A stretch of 64,000 bases of DNA from Coprinopsis marcescibilis (Eukaryota > Basidiomycota > Agaricomycetes > Agaricales > Psathyrellaceae): contig ML210209.1 in NCBI GenBank assembly GCA_004369085.1, forward strand, positions 62,001 to 126,000. Direction: 5' to 3'. The stretch's first letter is position 1. Each line of letters starts with the position of its first letter. Made by a program: the position numbers and the translations under genes. Below are positions 9,945 through 21,220 of the stretch, piece by piece. Under the pieces are notes generated by a model, which was given only the letters and a program-made list of their open reading frames with translations, searched no databases and was not told where the DNA came from.

Positions 9945-11492
9945 ATGTACAAGCTCTCTCGCGTTGCCTACCTCAGTGTGGTTTCTTACGTCGGATTCTC
10001 CGTCCTCTACACAACACGAACGATTTTCAGCAGCATATACCCGACTGTGGCATCTAGTCATGGACCTTCTGTAAATAATCCGATCCGTATCGCAAAGGAA
10101 ACTTGGGAGAAGGATCGTTCTGTAACAAAATTGGACTACCGGATTTCCGACGACCGTTTACTCGATTCGCATTTGGCGCAACCTCTCGACATTCTCAACG
10201 CTTCGTTACCTACTATGACAGAGGCCTCTCGTTCTATTTCTTCTGATGACATTTTGTTTTCCAAGGCGTTTTCAACCTCTATGCGTCCTAGCCATGTGGT
10301 TCCCTACTTTTACAAGGCTTCTGGTCCGTTTGCGGAGGACGAGGTGACGATAACCAGTATCATAACGAGCGATAGGCTGGATGTATTTTCCAGGCTTGTC
10401 GAGCGATATCAAGGTACGTGCGGTTCTTCACTAAATAGTATTCATTCCACTCACGGGGCTTACCTTCAGGTCCGATATCAGTTACGTTCCATGTCAAGAA
10501 CGACACCATGGTCCCAAAAATTCTCGATTCGTTGCAGAAAATCTACACAGCCTCGGAACACATGAGGCGTTATGTCGATATTCACCTGGTGTTGGACTCA
10601 TTCGACCGTCAATTCAATACCTGGCGTAATATCGCTCGCCTTTTCGCTCGGACCGACTTTGTAATGATGCTCGACATCGACTTCTACCTTTGCACCGACT
10701 TTCGCACCACCCTCCGAGATAACGCATGGTTGCGGCAAAAACTGGAAGAAGGGCTTTCCGCCTTCGTGGTCCCCGCTTTCGAGTACACGAATCCTCGAGA
10801 AGAGAAGGTTTATTCCACCTTTCCCCAAACCAAATCGGTACGTTGACGGGTGTGTTGTTTTCCCATAAGATCTTGGCGGGTTAATGGTTTCTCGTAATTC
10901 TAGGAACTATTGCCATTGATCAATACAGGGACGATTGATATGTTTCATGCGTCCTGGAAACCTGGACATAACAATACTAATTATGCCAAATTCTACTCTG
11001 CGATACCAGGCGATATCTATAAGATTACGGAGTATCAATCAGCATATGAGCCATACATTATATTTAAGAAGGCAGGGCCGCCTTGCTATGTTCTTTTCAA
11101 AGCTTTAGCTGAATACATTCGTGCTCTGCTGATCGTGGGCTCGTTCGACGCAATATAGGTGCGAAGAAAGATTCGTCGGCTATGGTGGCAATAAAGCAGC
11201 ATGTCTTTTCGAGATGTATCTCTCAGGCGTGAGCTACTATGTTCTAGCAGACCACTTTATCATACACCAAACCCACCTCTACGAGGAATCGGCACGAAGA
11301 ACCGAGGTGCATAATATTTCAGCCTTTCAAGAAGAACTTCTGCTCACCGAAGACTCGGGCTTTAGCGAAAGTACAATCGCAAGATATACGCGGGATTCAG
11401 AGAAGAGGCCTGCTTTAGGTTGGTGTCCGTCTGGCTCCGGGAATTTTGCGGCATTGACATATTTCATCGCCTCTGCCTTGGCAGATACTTGA
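9945..11492 (+). CDS. GT49 (LARGE-type) glycosyltransferase, possibly with a damaged splice site
   Basis: Type II membrane protein: a short N-terminus and one anchor (VAYLSVVSYVGFSVLY), a stem, then a GT49 catalytic domain. Signatures are VTITSIITSDRLDVFSRLVE, YVDIHLVLDSF, WRNIARLFARTDFVMMLDID with the metal-binding DID, LPLINTGTIDMFHASW, and GYGGNKAACLFEMYLSG followed by YVLADHFIIHQTH. GT49 enzymes transfer GlcNAc or glucuronate in animals; the fungal substrate is unknown and a Golgi location is inferred. Introns after RYQ and KS splice cleanly. A third one (11083-11158) has a good acceptor but no GT at the position that restores PPCEERF; see findings. If it is not spliced the protein would stop early after position 11155. 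Confidence 0.8.
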
Positions 11493-12874
11493 GAAGTTAC
11501 CGTGATAATGGGACGCTGAATACAACCAGGGCCAGAAACGCGATAACGGAGTGTAGAAAATTAAAGGCGATTAGGGTAGCTGGAGGCCAGGTAGGCAACC
11601 AACCTTGTCATGCGACCCAGCGGCCCCCGTCCGCCAACTAACAAAGTTGCCGGTGCCACAGTTGCTGGGCGACTAATTGCCGTCACACATTATCCCCGCT
11701 CTGAACACAATGTTACGTAGTCTCAATCGCAATGCCAATTGTCACTTGACTTGCACCATGTCCTCTCGCTGTGCAGTTCATGTGAAGGCTTGTGAACGCC
11801 TGTCAGATGGAGGAATAAGAAGCCTGGAGGGTTGATTACCATGTACTCACTCCAAGCCTTCTTTCCACACAGACGAATGCCTGCGGCACTTTGAACCGGA
11901 GGAAGGCGGTTTTGAAGCGCAAGTAAGCATGACGAATCTGACGGGAACCTAAAACAGTTTCCTGAGTTTCCATTTTGCCTCATTCCTCCGAACATTGATA
12001 TGTCGCGTAAAGCGCTGGCAACCCCAACGCAGCAACGCGATATGCCCTGCCAGCTATGGTGGAACAGGAAGGGACAGTGAGGCGTGTGCGTGCTTTTCTA
12101 TTGGGATCCCCCGAATTCTGAAGGACCAAACCACAAGAACGGTGAATGCGACGATCGAAGACCTCGGATACCTGACCGATTAGAAGCTGAAGACATTCAT
12201 GATGGATGTCCATATGATGTATTCTGTGGGCGACAGAGAAAAACAGATCTCAGTTCTTGAGAAGCCGGCGAACTGGCGTCCCAGCCTATCGGTTAGTGAA
12301 GTTCCACCAACTTGACCTGCGCAACACTCTCCCCAAGGTGAGGCTCACCGGCGACCCTATGTGTTTGGTGTCTTAGACTGCCGTACACTGGATCTTTTGA
12401 GACCGGATAGGATCAATGACATCGAGACTGGGATTCAGGGGGTAAGCGTCTTCTTGCGAAACGGAAATGCTTGCACACGCCTGAATGGAAACAGTGGTAC
12501 TTTACACAACCACTTCGCAACGAGGCAAAAAATATGTTCGCAATAAACCCGAAGAAGGTGGCCGGTTGGCTCGGAGAGGAGCCTCGTTTTTGGGCAAAGC
12601 TGAGAGAGGAGACCGGGAGGCGACGCCACAGGTCGAAGTCCGGCCGGAGGTTGCCTAATGCGTAGAAATCAAGTGCCCCTGTGTGCAGATTTTTTTCTGG
12701 AGGATTGGCGTTGGAATCTATTGGAATCCGCATCGAGTATGCCTTCTGCTTTGATGTTCTCCTCGCCAATAACCAATTCCCCGTGACACTTAATAATTAT
12801 ATATCCGCTCCCTACATAAGCCACTTCCATCCCCACAATACCCCGTCCCATCTTTCTTCAACCTTTCTTTCCCA
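11493..12874. other. 1.4 kb intergenic region, no convincing gene
   Basis: Many short frames on both strands (for example minus 12413-12769 and 11723-11995, plus 12361-12665) but none with recognisable domains or a consistent exon structure. Possibly decayed coding sequence or plain spacer. The right end holds the dehydrogenase promoter. Confidence 0.45.
12798..12804 (+). promoter_or_regulatory. TATA-like box of the dehydrogenase
   Basis: TATATAT 71 bases upstream of the ATG at 12875, at the same spacing as the TATA-like elements of the two ligase genes. Confidence 0.35.
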
Positions 12875-14146
12875 ATGCCTCCCAAGGTCCTAATCTGCAG
12901 TACGTCCCCCGTCTGGTCGCCAGTCTTCAGTTGCCGACTTTTACACAGGTACAATTGTCTGGGCACACGAGGAAGTCAAGTCACTTCTCGGAAATATCGC
13001 GGACATTGTTGTGAGTCCCAACCCGTGCCCGGAAACTGATGGATGGCGTTGAACAAAGGGCACTGTTAGCATGTGGACTCGCCAAATCGCGCCGCTTTCC
13101 TGTCCGAGTTCAAGAAGGGGGGGAAATACGAAGGCACTGTCGGGATATACAGAGAGAATGACTCCGCCAAGACACTCGGTGTCTTCGACAAGGAGTTAAT
13201 TAACGGACTGCCATCGTCCGTCCGATGGATTGCACACAACGGCGCTGGGTATGACCCAGTGGACGTACATGCGTGCATAGCAAAGGGCAAGTTAAACCCT
13301 AAGCCTCTTCATGAAACTGCCAGATGATTAATCTTGAGAAATCTTGCAGGAATCTACCTTTCGAACACGCCCGGGGCGGTCGATGATGCGACCGCCACAA
13401 CCGCGCTGTACCTGCTAATATCCACTCTACGACAATACTCGTCGGCAGAACGTTCTCTCCGCGCGTTGAAATGGAAACCAGCTGGTCTGAATACCATTTC
13501 ACATGACGTGACCGGTCGAACCTTGGCCATCCTTGGTCTTGGGGGTATTGGTTTGCGATTGGCAGAGCTCGTCCAGTCGTTCCCGATGAGGGTGATCTAT
13601 CATTCGAGGAAGAGAAACCTGCAAGCCCCCAGCTATTGCCAATACTTTCCCAACGTGGAGGAGATGCTGGCCCAAGCTGATGTCCTGAGTATTCATGTTC
13701 CCCTTCGCCAGGAAACTGTGGGCCTCGTCGGTGAAAAGTTGATACGAGCGTTGAAACCAAGCGCAATTATCATAAACACAGCACGTGGAAAGGTTATCGA
13801 CGAAGAAGCTCTCATCAGAGCTTTGGAAGACGGCCATGTAAGTAGTCTTTTCTTGCATTTTACTCATGTGGCCACCGGTAAAGTTGACATTCCATTTCAA
13901 TAGCTTGCAGCCGCAGGACTTGACGTATATCCGAACGAGCCCGAGGTCAATCCCAGGTTCTTAGAGTTTCCTCAAGTGACTCTGCTACCACATATGGGGA
14001 CGGAGAACCAGGACTCCCAGAAAAAGATGGAGGTTCGGGCCTTGACCAACCTGCGGGATTTCTTGACTACTGGACAGGGGAAGGACCTAGTTCTCGAATA
14101 CAAGCAGAATCCGGCCGCTGTATCGAAGGTGAACTCGAAGTTGTAG
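12875..14146 (+). CDS. D-isomer-specific 2-hydroxyacid dehydrogenase (glyoxylate/hydroxypyruvate reductase-like)
   Basis: NAD(P)-dependent reductase of 2-keto acids. Starts MPPKVLICS; the N-terminal substrate domain ends RWIAHNGAGYDPVDVHACIA. The Rossmann domain shows LAILGLGGIGLRLAELVQSF (GxGxxG), a basic residue cluster YHSRKR after the second strand that favours NADPH, then the conserved ADVLSIHVPL, INTARGKVIDEEALIRAL with the catalytic Arg, AAGLDVYPNEPEVNP with the Glu, and LLPHMGTEN with the catalytic His. Ends VSKVNSKL. About 345 residues. The intron at 13287-13349 must use a GC donor to keep frame (joining AKG to IYLSNTPG). Likely cytosolic; the substrate (glyoxylate, hydroxypyruvate or other) is not decided by sequence. 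Confidence 0.88.
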
Positions 14147-14381
14147 ACATGTTTTTCTCCTAGGAAGCTGACGCTGTTCGAAAGAATTGATCTTGGATTA
14201 TTGGAGGGTGGTAGCACGTGTATGTAGTGGATCTATGATCATCCTAGCAGTCAGGTAGCGGAGATATGAATGAGTTACTGTGATCAGCACGAGGCGTCCT
14301 TGAGGCTGGCGCTGGCCATTTAATGGCATCGTTAGACGGGCACTGCCTCGAATTACTTGCACTTGGAGATAATTATCCACC

Positions 14382-15467
14382 ATGAACGCGGAAAGCGAAA
14401 CCCCCCGTACAGCAACCTCCAGGCGAGCGATGAAGGAGCCTACAGCGACAGAGATCATCAAGAACATGACGGAGACTGTGCACGAATTGTAAGTCCTCGA
14501 CGAGAATAATCAACCTTGGATTATCATCGTGTCTTTCTTGCTCCAGGAGCGAATCGTCGTCGCGTTTGAGGTCCCAGTCCAAAGCATTAGACGGTGTTGC
14601 TTCTTCGGTCACATCTGTAACGTTACAGCATCGGTTTCAGCCATCTGCCAGAACTCTGACGTGCACAACTTGGACCAGGACGATCCGCTCGCAGAAATCC
14701 AACGATTGCGCGATATGTTGCAACAACATGATGCAGAACATACAAGAAGAATGCAAGAAATAAAGACGAATCTGCAGAGAGACTTCCACGAGGGAACCCG
14801 GGAGACCTTGTGAGGAAATCGCCATTTCCCGATCATTTCGTGGATTAATCCGCAATTAATTTGCGTACAGCGAGGAAGTGAGAAACGGGCTCCGTTCCAA
14901 GCTAGAGCAAGATGTGAAGTCGGAGGTTGACATACAGATTCGGGAGCATATACCCTCCCCACTCAGTCAGCAGGTTGAGGAGACCAAAGAGCAGCTGAAG
15001 ATCGTGAAAGATTCTCTGATTAATTCGTAAGTGGCGATTTAGTTACCCTGTCTGGTATACGGGGCGGTGTTAACATGAACCCGTTCTATTCGGTATAGAC
15101 GGTCAAGAATAGACAACTCAGAGTTAGAGGCGAAGAACCTGTATGACCCATTGTCGGTGGTGTTAACGCCGGAGGGGAAGCAAAGCAAATATTGGCCTGC
15201 TGACCTAGGATCATTGTTCGCATACGACCGTGAGTTAACGATTGCTCCGCCGTATTGATGGATTGACCAATGGATGTGGCGTAGTTGAAAGTGCAAGGTT
15301 GCTTGTCAAAGATTTCGGTCTTGTGGATTCTGATCAGTTACATGTCAACTTTCAGCGCTTTCTTGCGCACATCGGTAAGCGCCTTGACTTGGTTGCGTTT
15401 GGCTCAAAGGTTAAGTGGCGTTACAGGCACCCCCATCGATTTATTCATCCCGGCCACCAAGGATTGA
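14382..15467 (+). CDS. Coiled-coil protein of unknown function
   Basis: Starts MNAESETPRTATSRRAMKEP, then PTATEIIKNMTETVHELSESS and a long charged helical stretch (DDPLAEIQRLRDMLQQHDAE, RRMQEIKTNLQRDFHEG, VRNGLRSKLEQDVKSEVD, VEETKEQLKIVKDSLINS) with heptad-like spacing. The C-terminal part is not coiled coil: YDPLSVVLTPEGKQSKYWP, DLGSLFAYD, ARLLVKDFGLVDSDQLHVNF and QRFLAHIGTPIDLFIPATKD before TGA at 15465. About six introns; the second has two possible models (14594-14640 or 14617-14651). The coherent frame across all exons argues for a real gene. I do not recognise the family. Confidence 0.65.
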
Positions 15468-15916
15468 ATATACATGCAACGGCGGTAATGCGGGTTGGAG
15501 AGACGAGCCTGTGAACATGATTGGAATTAGGGGCACAGTTTCCTGGTGGTCGCCATTTGATATTTCTGCCTTGTCTCCGTGATAAGTATCCCTGACAAAC
15601 GATAGTTGGCATTTGGCTCGCGTCAGGGGAGCGAAGACACCGGAAGTTCTTCGTATCAGTGTCAGCGTGTGGAAACGGTGTACGGAAATCTGCGAAGAAG
15701 TTGGTTAGTGTGTATAACCGTAATGGAATAGTTATCAGAAACAGACTGCGTTCCAAACAACCAAAAGCGGTCGCAATTAGCCAAGCTCAGGCCAGAGCTT
15801 GCTATCGACTCGCACCGCACGTAGCCAGGACAAGGTATTTACGCACCACGCGAGGACATTTAGCAGATTCGTTGTGATGTGAGAGTTCTTCTTTCTCTGT
15901 TTATCTGCATCTTTCG
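15468..15916. other. Intergenic, nothing seen
   Basis: Short tandem space between two unknown plus-strand genes; no coding frame or repeat is supported. Confidence 0.4.
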
Positions 15917-16423
15917 ATGGCGACGCACACCCGTTTTGCCAGCAGTCAGAAACATACAATGGCTTCGACGCCCTCGAGAGCACCAAGTGTGAGCGGCCTG
16001 GCCGTCACGACGACCTCGCCCCCTGACACGATTTCTGAGCTCAAGAGCTCGTCGAATTCTATCGCTGCTGGAATTGGGGAGGCGATACATGCGTTGTTTT
16101 CGGCCAGTTCTCATTCACAGACTACGACGCCAATAATGATTGATTGTGGGGAGCGAGTTATGGCGCTGGGAAGAAAAAGGATGGGGGCGATGAATGGGCG
16201 GGTATGCATGTTTCTGACACTTCAAGACCCCCTCGTTTCTGACGTGACGGACTTCTAGAACGCTTTCCTGTACCTGAAGAGCAAGTTTGGACTATTAAGC
16301 ACATCCGCGCCATTGTATCTGTCTGCAAGCTTCACGGGGAGTCCGGACAAGTTTGTCGAGGTCGATATGGATGCTTGGGAGGAGCTTGTTCCGTACATCG
16401 AGAAGCTGAGGATTGTTGGGTGA
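15917..16423 (+). CDS. Small protein of unknown function
   Basis: Two exons joined at NGR/NAFLYLKSKF across an intron with gtatgc and ttctag ends (to 16258). The N-terminal half is Ser/Thr-rich (TPSRAPSVSGLAVTTTSPPD), the middle is ELKSSSNSIAAGIGEAIHAL, and the end is ordered: NAFLYLKSKFGLLSTSAPLY and FVEVDMDAWEELVPYIEKLR, stopping after IVG. Two nearby in-frame ATGs (15917 and 15959) are possible starts. About 150 residues. No family recognised; the ordered C-terminus and clean intron support a real gene. Confidence 0.55.
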
Positions 16424-16656
16424 AATGCAGCACTGGAGGCAAAACAGATATTCTGTGACTTGGTTTCTGAGTAATAGTCATGATTCATGAAAGATAATAG
16501 AATAGTGCAATGTGGAATTGAGAATTGCAGGGGAAGAGAGAGGCGACCCCGCACGTGGCCAAATTTAGGAACAAAGTGATGTGTTCGAGCTTCTCCACTC
16601 GAACTTAACAATCGGCGGAGTCTAGTTTGCTCCTGACCACCATCCCGATATTCTGT

Positions 16657-17961
16657 ATGAATGGCGGTACGTCTGCACATCAGCCTGCAGATCATGGCCC
16701 TCATCGTGCCTTATAGCATGAACTGTCTCCTTTAGACCAGGTTCAAAGGGCTTATTTGAAATTCACCCATTCAGAACTGGTTCTCTTCCTCAAAGTCCGC
16801 AACCTCCCAATTTCTGGCGCCGAACATGAACTAGCATTTCGTCTAGCCAACCACGACCTTCACACGTACCATTTTCCTGCAGCTTGTCATAATGCTCGAA
16901 GATCCAGCTCGCCGTCAAGGCCTTCGCCGACGTTCTCCAAGACGTTCGCCAAATTCCGGTCGCACATGAGTCCGGATCTGCCTGTGGAAATAATTGCCGA
17001 TATCCTGGACCAAGTCGGTGACTGGGAGCTCACCAGGGCCATTGGCGTGCCAACATCGCTACCACGCCCGACAGACTGGTCTCGAGCAACCAGCACCGAC
17101 GAAGCGTGTCTAAGGGGAGACGTTCACGCCGTCCGTCGCGCCAAACCCAATGCCACCTCCAACTGCCTCACCAAACTCGGAGCAGTCTCCATAATCCGCT
17201 TCGGCTACGTCAAAATCCTTGAATACTTCCTTTCCAACCACCACAAAATGTTCCTGTCGGCGTTCGAGAATGACCTCATACCTATCAAAGCATCCCGGTA
17301 CGGCCGTACGGAGGTTCTTAGTTGGTGGAAACATGGGTTCGAGTCCCACCCGGACTTGGTTCCTGCACCAGAAGCGACGTCGATATCAGAATCGATTGAC
17401 GGAGCTTCTCGGAGTGGACAGGTTGCGTCCCTTGATTGGTGGCTTAACCAAGGGCCGTCCTTTGAATACACGGAGGCGGCCCTAGAATATGCTAGTGCCA
17501 AAAATCAGATTGCGGTGCTGGATTGGTGGAAGGAGCAGAACAAGGGGAAGGGTCTTCCACTGAAGATTGGGCGTGTCATGGATATGGCAAGTAGGGCCGG
17601 CAACGTCGAGGTCCTGGAGTGGTGGGCGACCTCGCAACTCGACTTCAAGCACGACAGACATGCATTGCAGCATGCGAGCTGTCACGGCAAGGTAGAAGTG
17701 TTGCAGTGGTGGTTGGGGAGTGGCCTGCAGCTTCATTTTGATCAAGAAGTCCTGACGGGTGCAACGAGGCATAATCGACCAGAAGTACTGGAGTGGTGGG
17801 ATGCATCTGGTTTGCCTGTGCAATACCGTATGTGCGATATAGAGGAGGCTTTGGAGGATGCCATTGGGGGAGGGGATGCTGCGGGAGCATGGTGGAAGGC
17901 AAAAGGTGTGGATTTTAACGCCAACGATAAAGAATGGATGAAGCTTCAGAGCCTCAATTGA
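16657..17961 (+). CDS. SAP / F-box-like / degenerate ankyrin-repeat protein
   Basis: The true start is probably the 10-base first exon at 16657 (MNG) spliced across 16667-16735 to DQVQRAYLKF; the long frame itself opens with a TTG, which is not a start. Residues about 10-50 (FTHSELVLFLKVRNLPISG, ELAFRLANHD) look like a SAP-type helix-turn-helix. DLPVEIIADILDQVGDWELT resembles an F-box-like segment. The rest is a run of about eight ankyrin-like repeats of roughly 32 residues, most ending in a Trp-Trp pair (VLSWWKHG, SLDWWLNQG, VLDWWKEQ, VLEWWATS, VLQWWLGSG, VLEWWDASG, AGAWWKAKG). Such proteins are expanded in basidiomycetes. A role as an adaptor in protein turnover is only a guess. Confidence 0.72.
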
Positions 17962-18834
17962 TCATCTTTATTATCTACTCGGGCGGGGCATCTTCATATA
18001 CGCTGCAGCTGCACCCTATCTCCGAATGTACTTTAGCGCTGTTTTCTTTGACTTGGGACTCGGGCCTATTCTTCTATCTCTCCTCGTGTTTGATACGGAT
18101 GTCACATTGACTGCATCATATTAGGTCGTTCACATTTGTATAATAGTATCAGAATTAATCCGTCATTCATGCTTCAAGTAACCTATCAACTGAGAGACGG
18201 TCATATGGTACCTTGTTCGCGCGAGCGTTCGATGCATGGTGTCGTCGGCGAGAAGATCGAGATGTTCTTGCTCCGTGTGCACGGGTCAGCGGTAGACCGA
18301 GGGTGGATAGAGAAGCAAGTTCCAGGATTCTAAGTCGATGTGTTGCGCACCAAATGGTAATTGTCCTGCGGCACCTTCCATGCCAATAGGTTGGTGCGGA
18401 TGAGAAGGTAATAACGGTGTTCGGTTGCCTTGAGAGATTCAAATGTGCAGTGAAGTGATGTGTTGACAGCCGATGATAGGACAGGCGCCTCGCACAGCAT
18501 GATATCAGGTCACTTGAGCATTCCAGAAACGCAGAGCTCTGGGATCTCTGTGGAACCAGAGCAATACTCAAGAGTGGACATAGATTCCGTGTCTTCAAGA
18601 AGTCGGGCAAGAAAGAAGAACAGAGTCCAGCCAGAGGACGGTTCTACAGATTGGAATTCGCTCGCAAGATGGTGGTAAGAAGGAAAGAAGGTACTTGGAG
18701 GATTGCACGTCGCACGAAAGCAAGTCTATACTCCACGTGACGCAAAACATTTCGCGACACCGAAGGTCTCCGTGTCGCCATCGTTCCTCATCCACCCCAA
18801 CAATACCAGACAAGCAGAGCTTCCAGGGTCGTCC
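17962..18834. other. Intergenic, no gene seen
   Basis: 3' flank of the ankyrin-like gene and promoter of the Mmc1-like gene. A minus-strand 147-codon frame (18167-18610) is rich in Ser/Arg/His with no domain and is judged spurious. Confidence 0.45.
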
Positions 18835-21117
18835 ATGGCGCAATGCTCCGTGCGTAGCTCGACGCTCAGCCTATCCCACCGCCTCCAGGGCCCCAAGCGG
18901 AACGTGTTCCGCCAGGCTTCCCGCTTTACCAGCACCGTCACCGCATCTGCCAACAATTCGTCGCGGAATGCCGCCCCTGCTGCTGCTCACGGGCCTCAGG
19001 AGCCGCTGACACTGCTGCATAAAGTGTCGAGCCTCTTACCGAGGGCTTTAGATGGCCAGGGATCGGGTTCGTCGTTGACGGTGGACATTTGGGAAAAGGT
19101 CCTTGCTCGGGCGTTTGAAGACTTGTCTTCCAGTGCGCAGCGGCCGCTTAACATTACAGGTACGAATCTGACATATTGCAACTAGTACTGACACTGACTT
19201 TGACCTGTTAATTCAGTTTATGGTCTGGACAGAGCAGCCGGTGCCGAAGACCTGGTGACGGCTCTGGTAGTTGACCCTCTGGGCTCGGACGAGCAATGGA
19301 AAGCAGTCCACGAACGATGGTCCGGTTCGGCGTCAAACCATTTGAACATATCGCAAGTCAATTCTTATTCTATCATATTGGTCCAATCAACCTTTCACTT
19401 TGACAGACATGACGCACAAATCTCAACTGACATAACCGCGTCGACTATCCGCGTCCCTTCAACCTATCTCCAACGCTTCCCGGTGCCAATAGAAATCACA
19501 GAGCTCCGTTCAGCGTCTTCACCTATCACATCCTCAGGAATGCTCGATGGAAAGACACTAACGGCCCTCTTCCAATCCGACATCCCCATCCTCGTCTGCA
19601 ACCCTCTCCTCACTTCACTCCCAACCCTCCTCTCAACAACACTCTTTCCACAAAAGACTATCATAATCCTCCGCTCACCCCATGTCCAGCAATCCACATG
19701 CGATATCATCCAGACTCTGCTCGCAAACGTCCCACCCAACGCACCAAAACCCACCATAATCCTCGCAGACCCATCTCGCGCGTCTTCCGCCGTACGCTCC
19801 CTCCTCCACTCAAACCAAAGATCGTCTAGTGTCGTACAACGCTTCCAAGACGACTTTATCGGCTCCAACGTCTCGGCTATCACACAGGTTCTGCAAGAGC
19901 TGTTGCAGGCGCCCGAAGCCAAGGCTGCCTCCTCCTCAAAACACCAGAAAGGGACCGCCTCGGACTACCTGCGGGTCAAATTCGGTTTGCTGAGACTCGA
20001 AGATGCGGTCGCAGCCTGTCTTTCCTCGATACGCGACGTTAAATCCCAACTCGACCAAACGTCCTTGCTTGCCAGCCGGCTTGAGACTCTCGTTGAAGAG
20101 GAGCGCGAAAAGGTCGAGATCGACGTCCTCGGACCTGTCGAGGGGAGCCCGCAAACGAGGAACGCACGCGGAAATCAAGTTGCCGAGGCGCTGAAGGTTG
20201 CCGAAGTTCAGATGCAGGATGTGATGAACAGGCTAACCTGGTGGAGGATGATATGGAGGGTGGATGAGATCACCGGTCTAGTGGCAGCTGCGATGGAACG
20301 GACGTGGTGTCCTGAGCTGGAGCGCAAGGCAAGTCCTATTCTCGCTCCTCTAATGATACATACACACGCGGTCAATAATATTAACAATAACGATAATGTT
20401 TTCTTTACAGCTCCTTGTCCAGACAGGAAAACTCGCGGCTCTCCAAAATCAACTCTCCGCAGAGGCGTACAAGTTGCTGCACAAGAATCCGAACCTGCCA
20501 ACTCAGCTCCTCCGGAATTCGCTCCAACAGCTGGAATCGTCTCCCCATCACAAGCTGACAACCACCTCTTTGACCTCGGACATAACCTCGCGTCGGAATC
20601 AGATAATTGAGTACCCAACTGCACGACTGCATCTAGCCGGCCAGCGAGCGGTAGCAGGAATGGCAACAGGTGTTTGCGGAGGCGCTGGTGTTGGTTGGCT
20701 GGGCTGGATGGGTTGGCTGGTGCAAGGTGAGGGATTACTGGCACCGCTTGGGCTAGAACCCAACACTGCTATGGCAGTTGGAGCTTTAAGTGCCGTGGCG
20801 AGCATACGCTGGGCCGTCGGTCAATGGGAGAAGGGAAAGAAGAAATGGTGGGAGGATTGGCATCGAGTCGGTGAAGGGCTTGATCGTGATTTGAGGGTGA
20901 GTTCCGTTGTGTTTGCGCTTTTCGTGAGTCAGCTAATAAAGGTTTGCAGGCAACGGTCAACCGCAGCTACCGAGACCGAGTGGCGGTGTTGGCGCAGACT
21001 TCAGCGTCGGGTGTTAGGAGACTGGTAGAGCGACGAGAGGGAGAGACTGCGAAACTAGAGGAGGATACGAGGCAGCTCCAGGCCGACTTGAAGAAGGGCG
21101 GTGTAAATCAATCATAA
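18835..21117 (+). CDS. Mitochondrial dynamin-like protein, Mmc1-type
   Basis: Starts MAQCSVRSSTLSLSHRLQG with an Arg/Ser-rich, acid-free N-terminus typical of a mitochondrial presequence. The central region (NITVYGLDRAAGAEDLVTAL onward) resembles a degenerate GTPase-like fold without a clear P-loop; then a helical region with DYLRVKFGLLRLEDAVAACL and TWWRMIWRVDEITGLVAAAM. Near the C-terminus there are two hydrophobic segments (VAGMATGVCGGAGVGWLGWM and NTAMAVGALSAVASIRWAVG) followed by a basic aromatic stretch KGKKKWWEDWHRVGEGLDRD and a final coiled coil. This layout matches Mmc1, a fungal inner-membrane protein needed for crista shape in fission yeast; I recall this family from its C-terminal end. 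Introns at 19159, 20329-20410 (GC donor) and near 20896. The converging VanZ-like gene ends 103 bases away. Confidence 0.6.
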
Positions 21118-21220
21118 CCCGCGTAGGGTGAATATAAAGAGACTCGGCACCGCATACCACAAACTCAGATTAAGATGATCACGATCCGGAATTTGTCGAG
21201 GGTGTATGTTGCGTGGTTGG

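Noticed and set aside
14617..14651. A 35-base mini-intron in the coiled-coil gene
   Set aside because: A 47-base intron (14594-14640) with a good acceptor also keeps frame and is a normal size, so the mini-intron is not needed.
17330..17355. Stretch gggttcgagtcccaccc that looks like a tRNA T-arm
   Set aside because: It lies inside the ankyrin-like coding frame (GFESHPD) and has no anticodon or D-arm upstream.
18167..18610. 147-codon minus-strand frame
   Set aside because: Ser/Arg/His-rich, no domain, no splice partner, in a normal intergenic gap.
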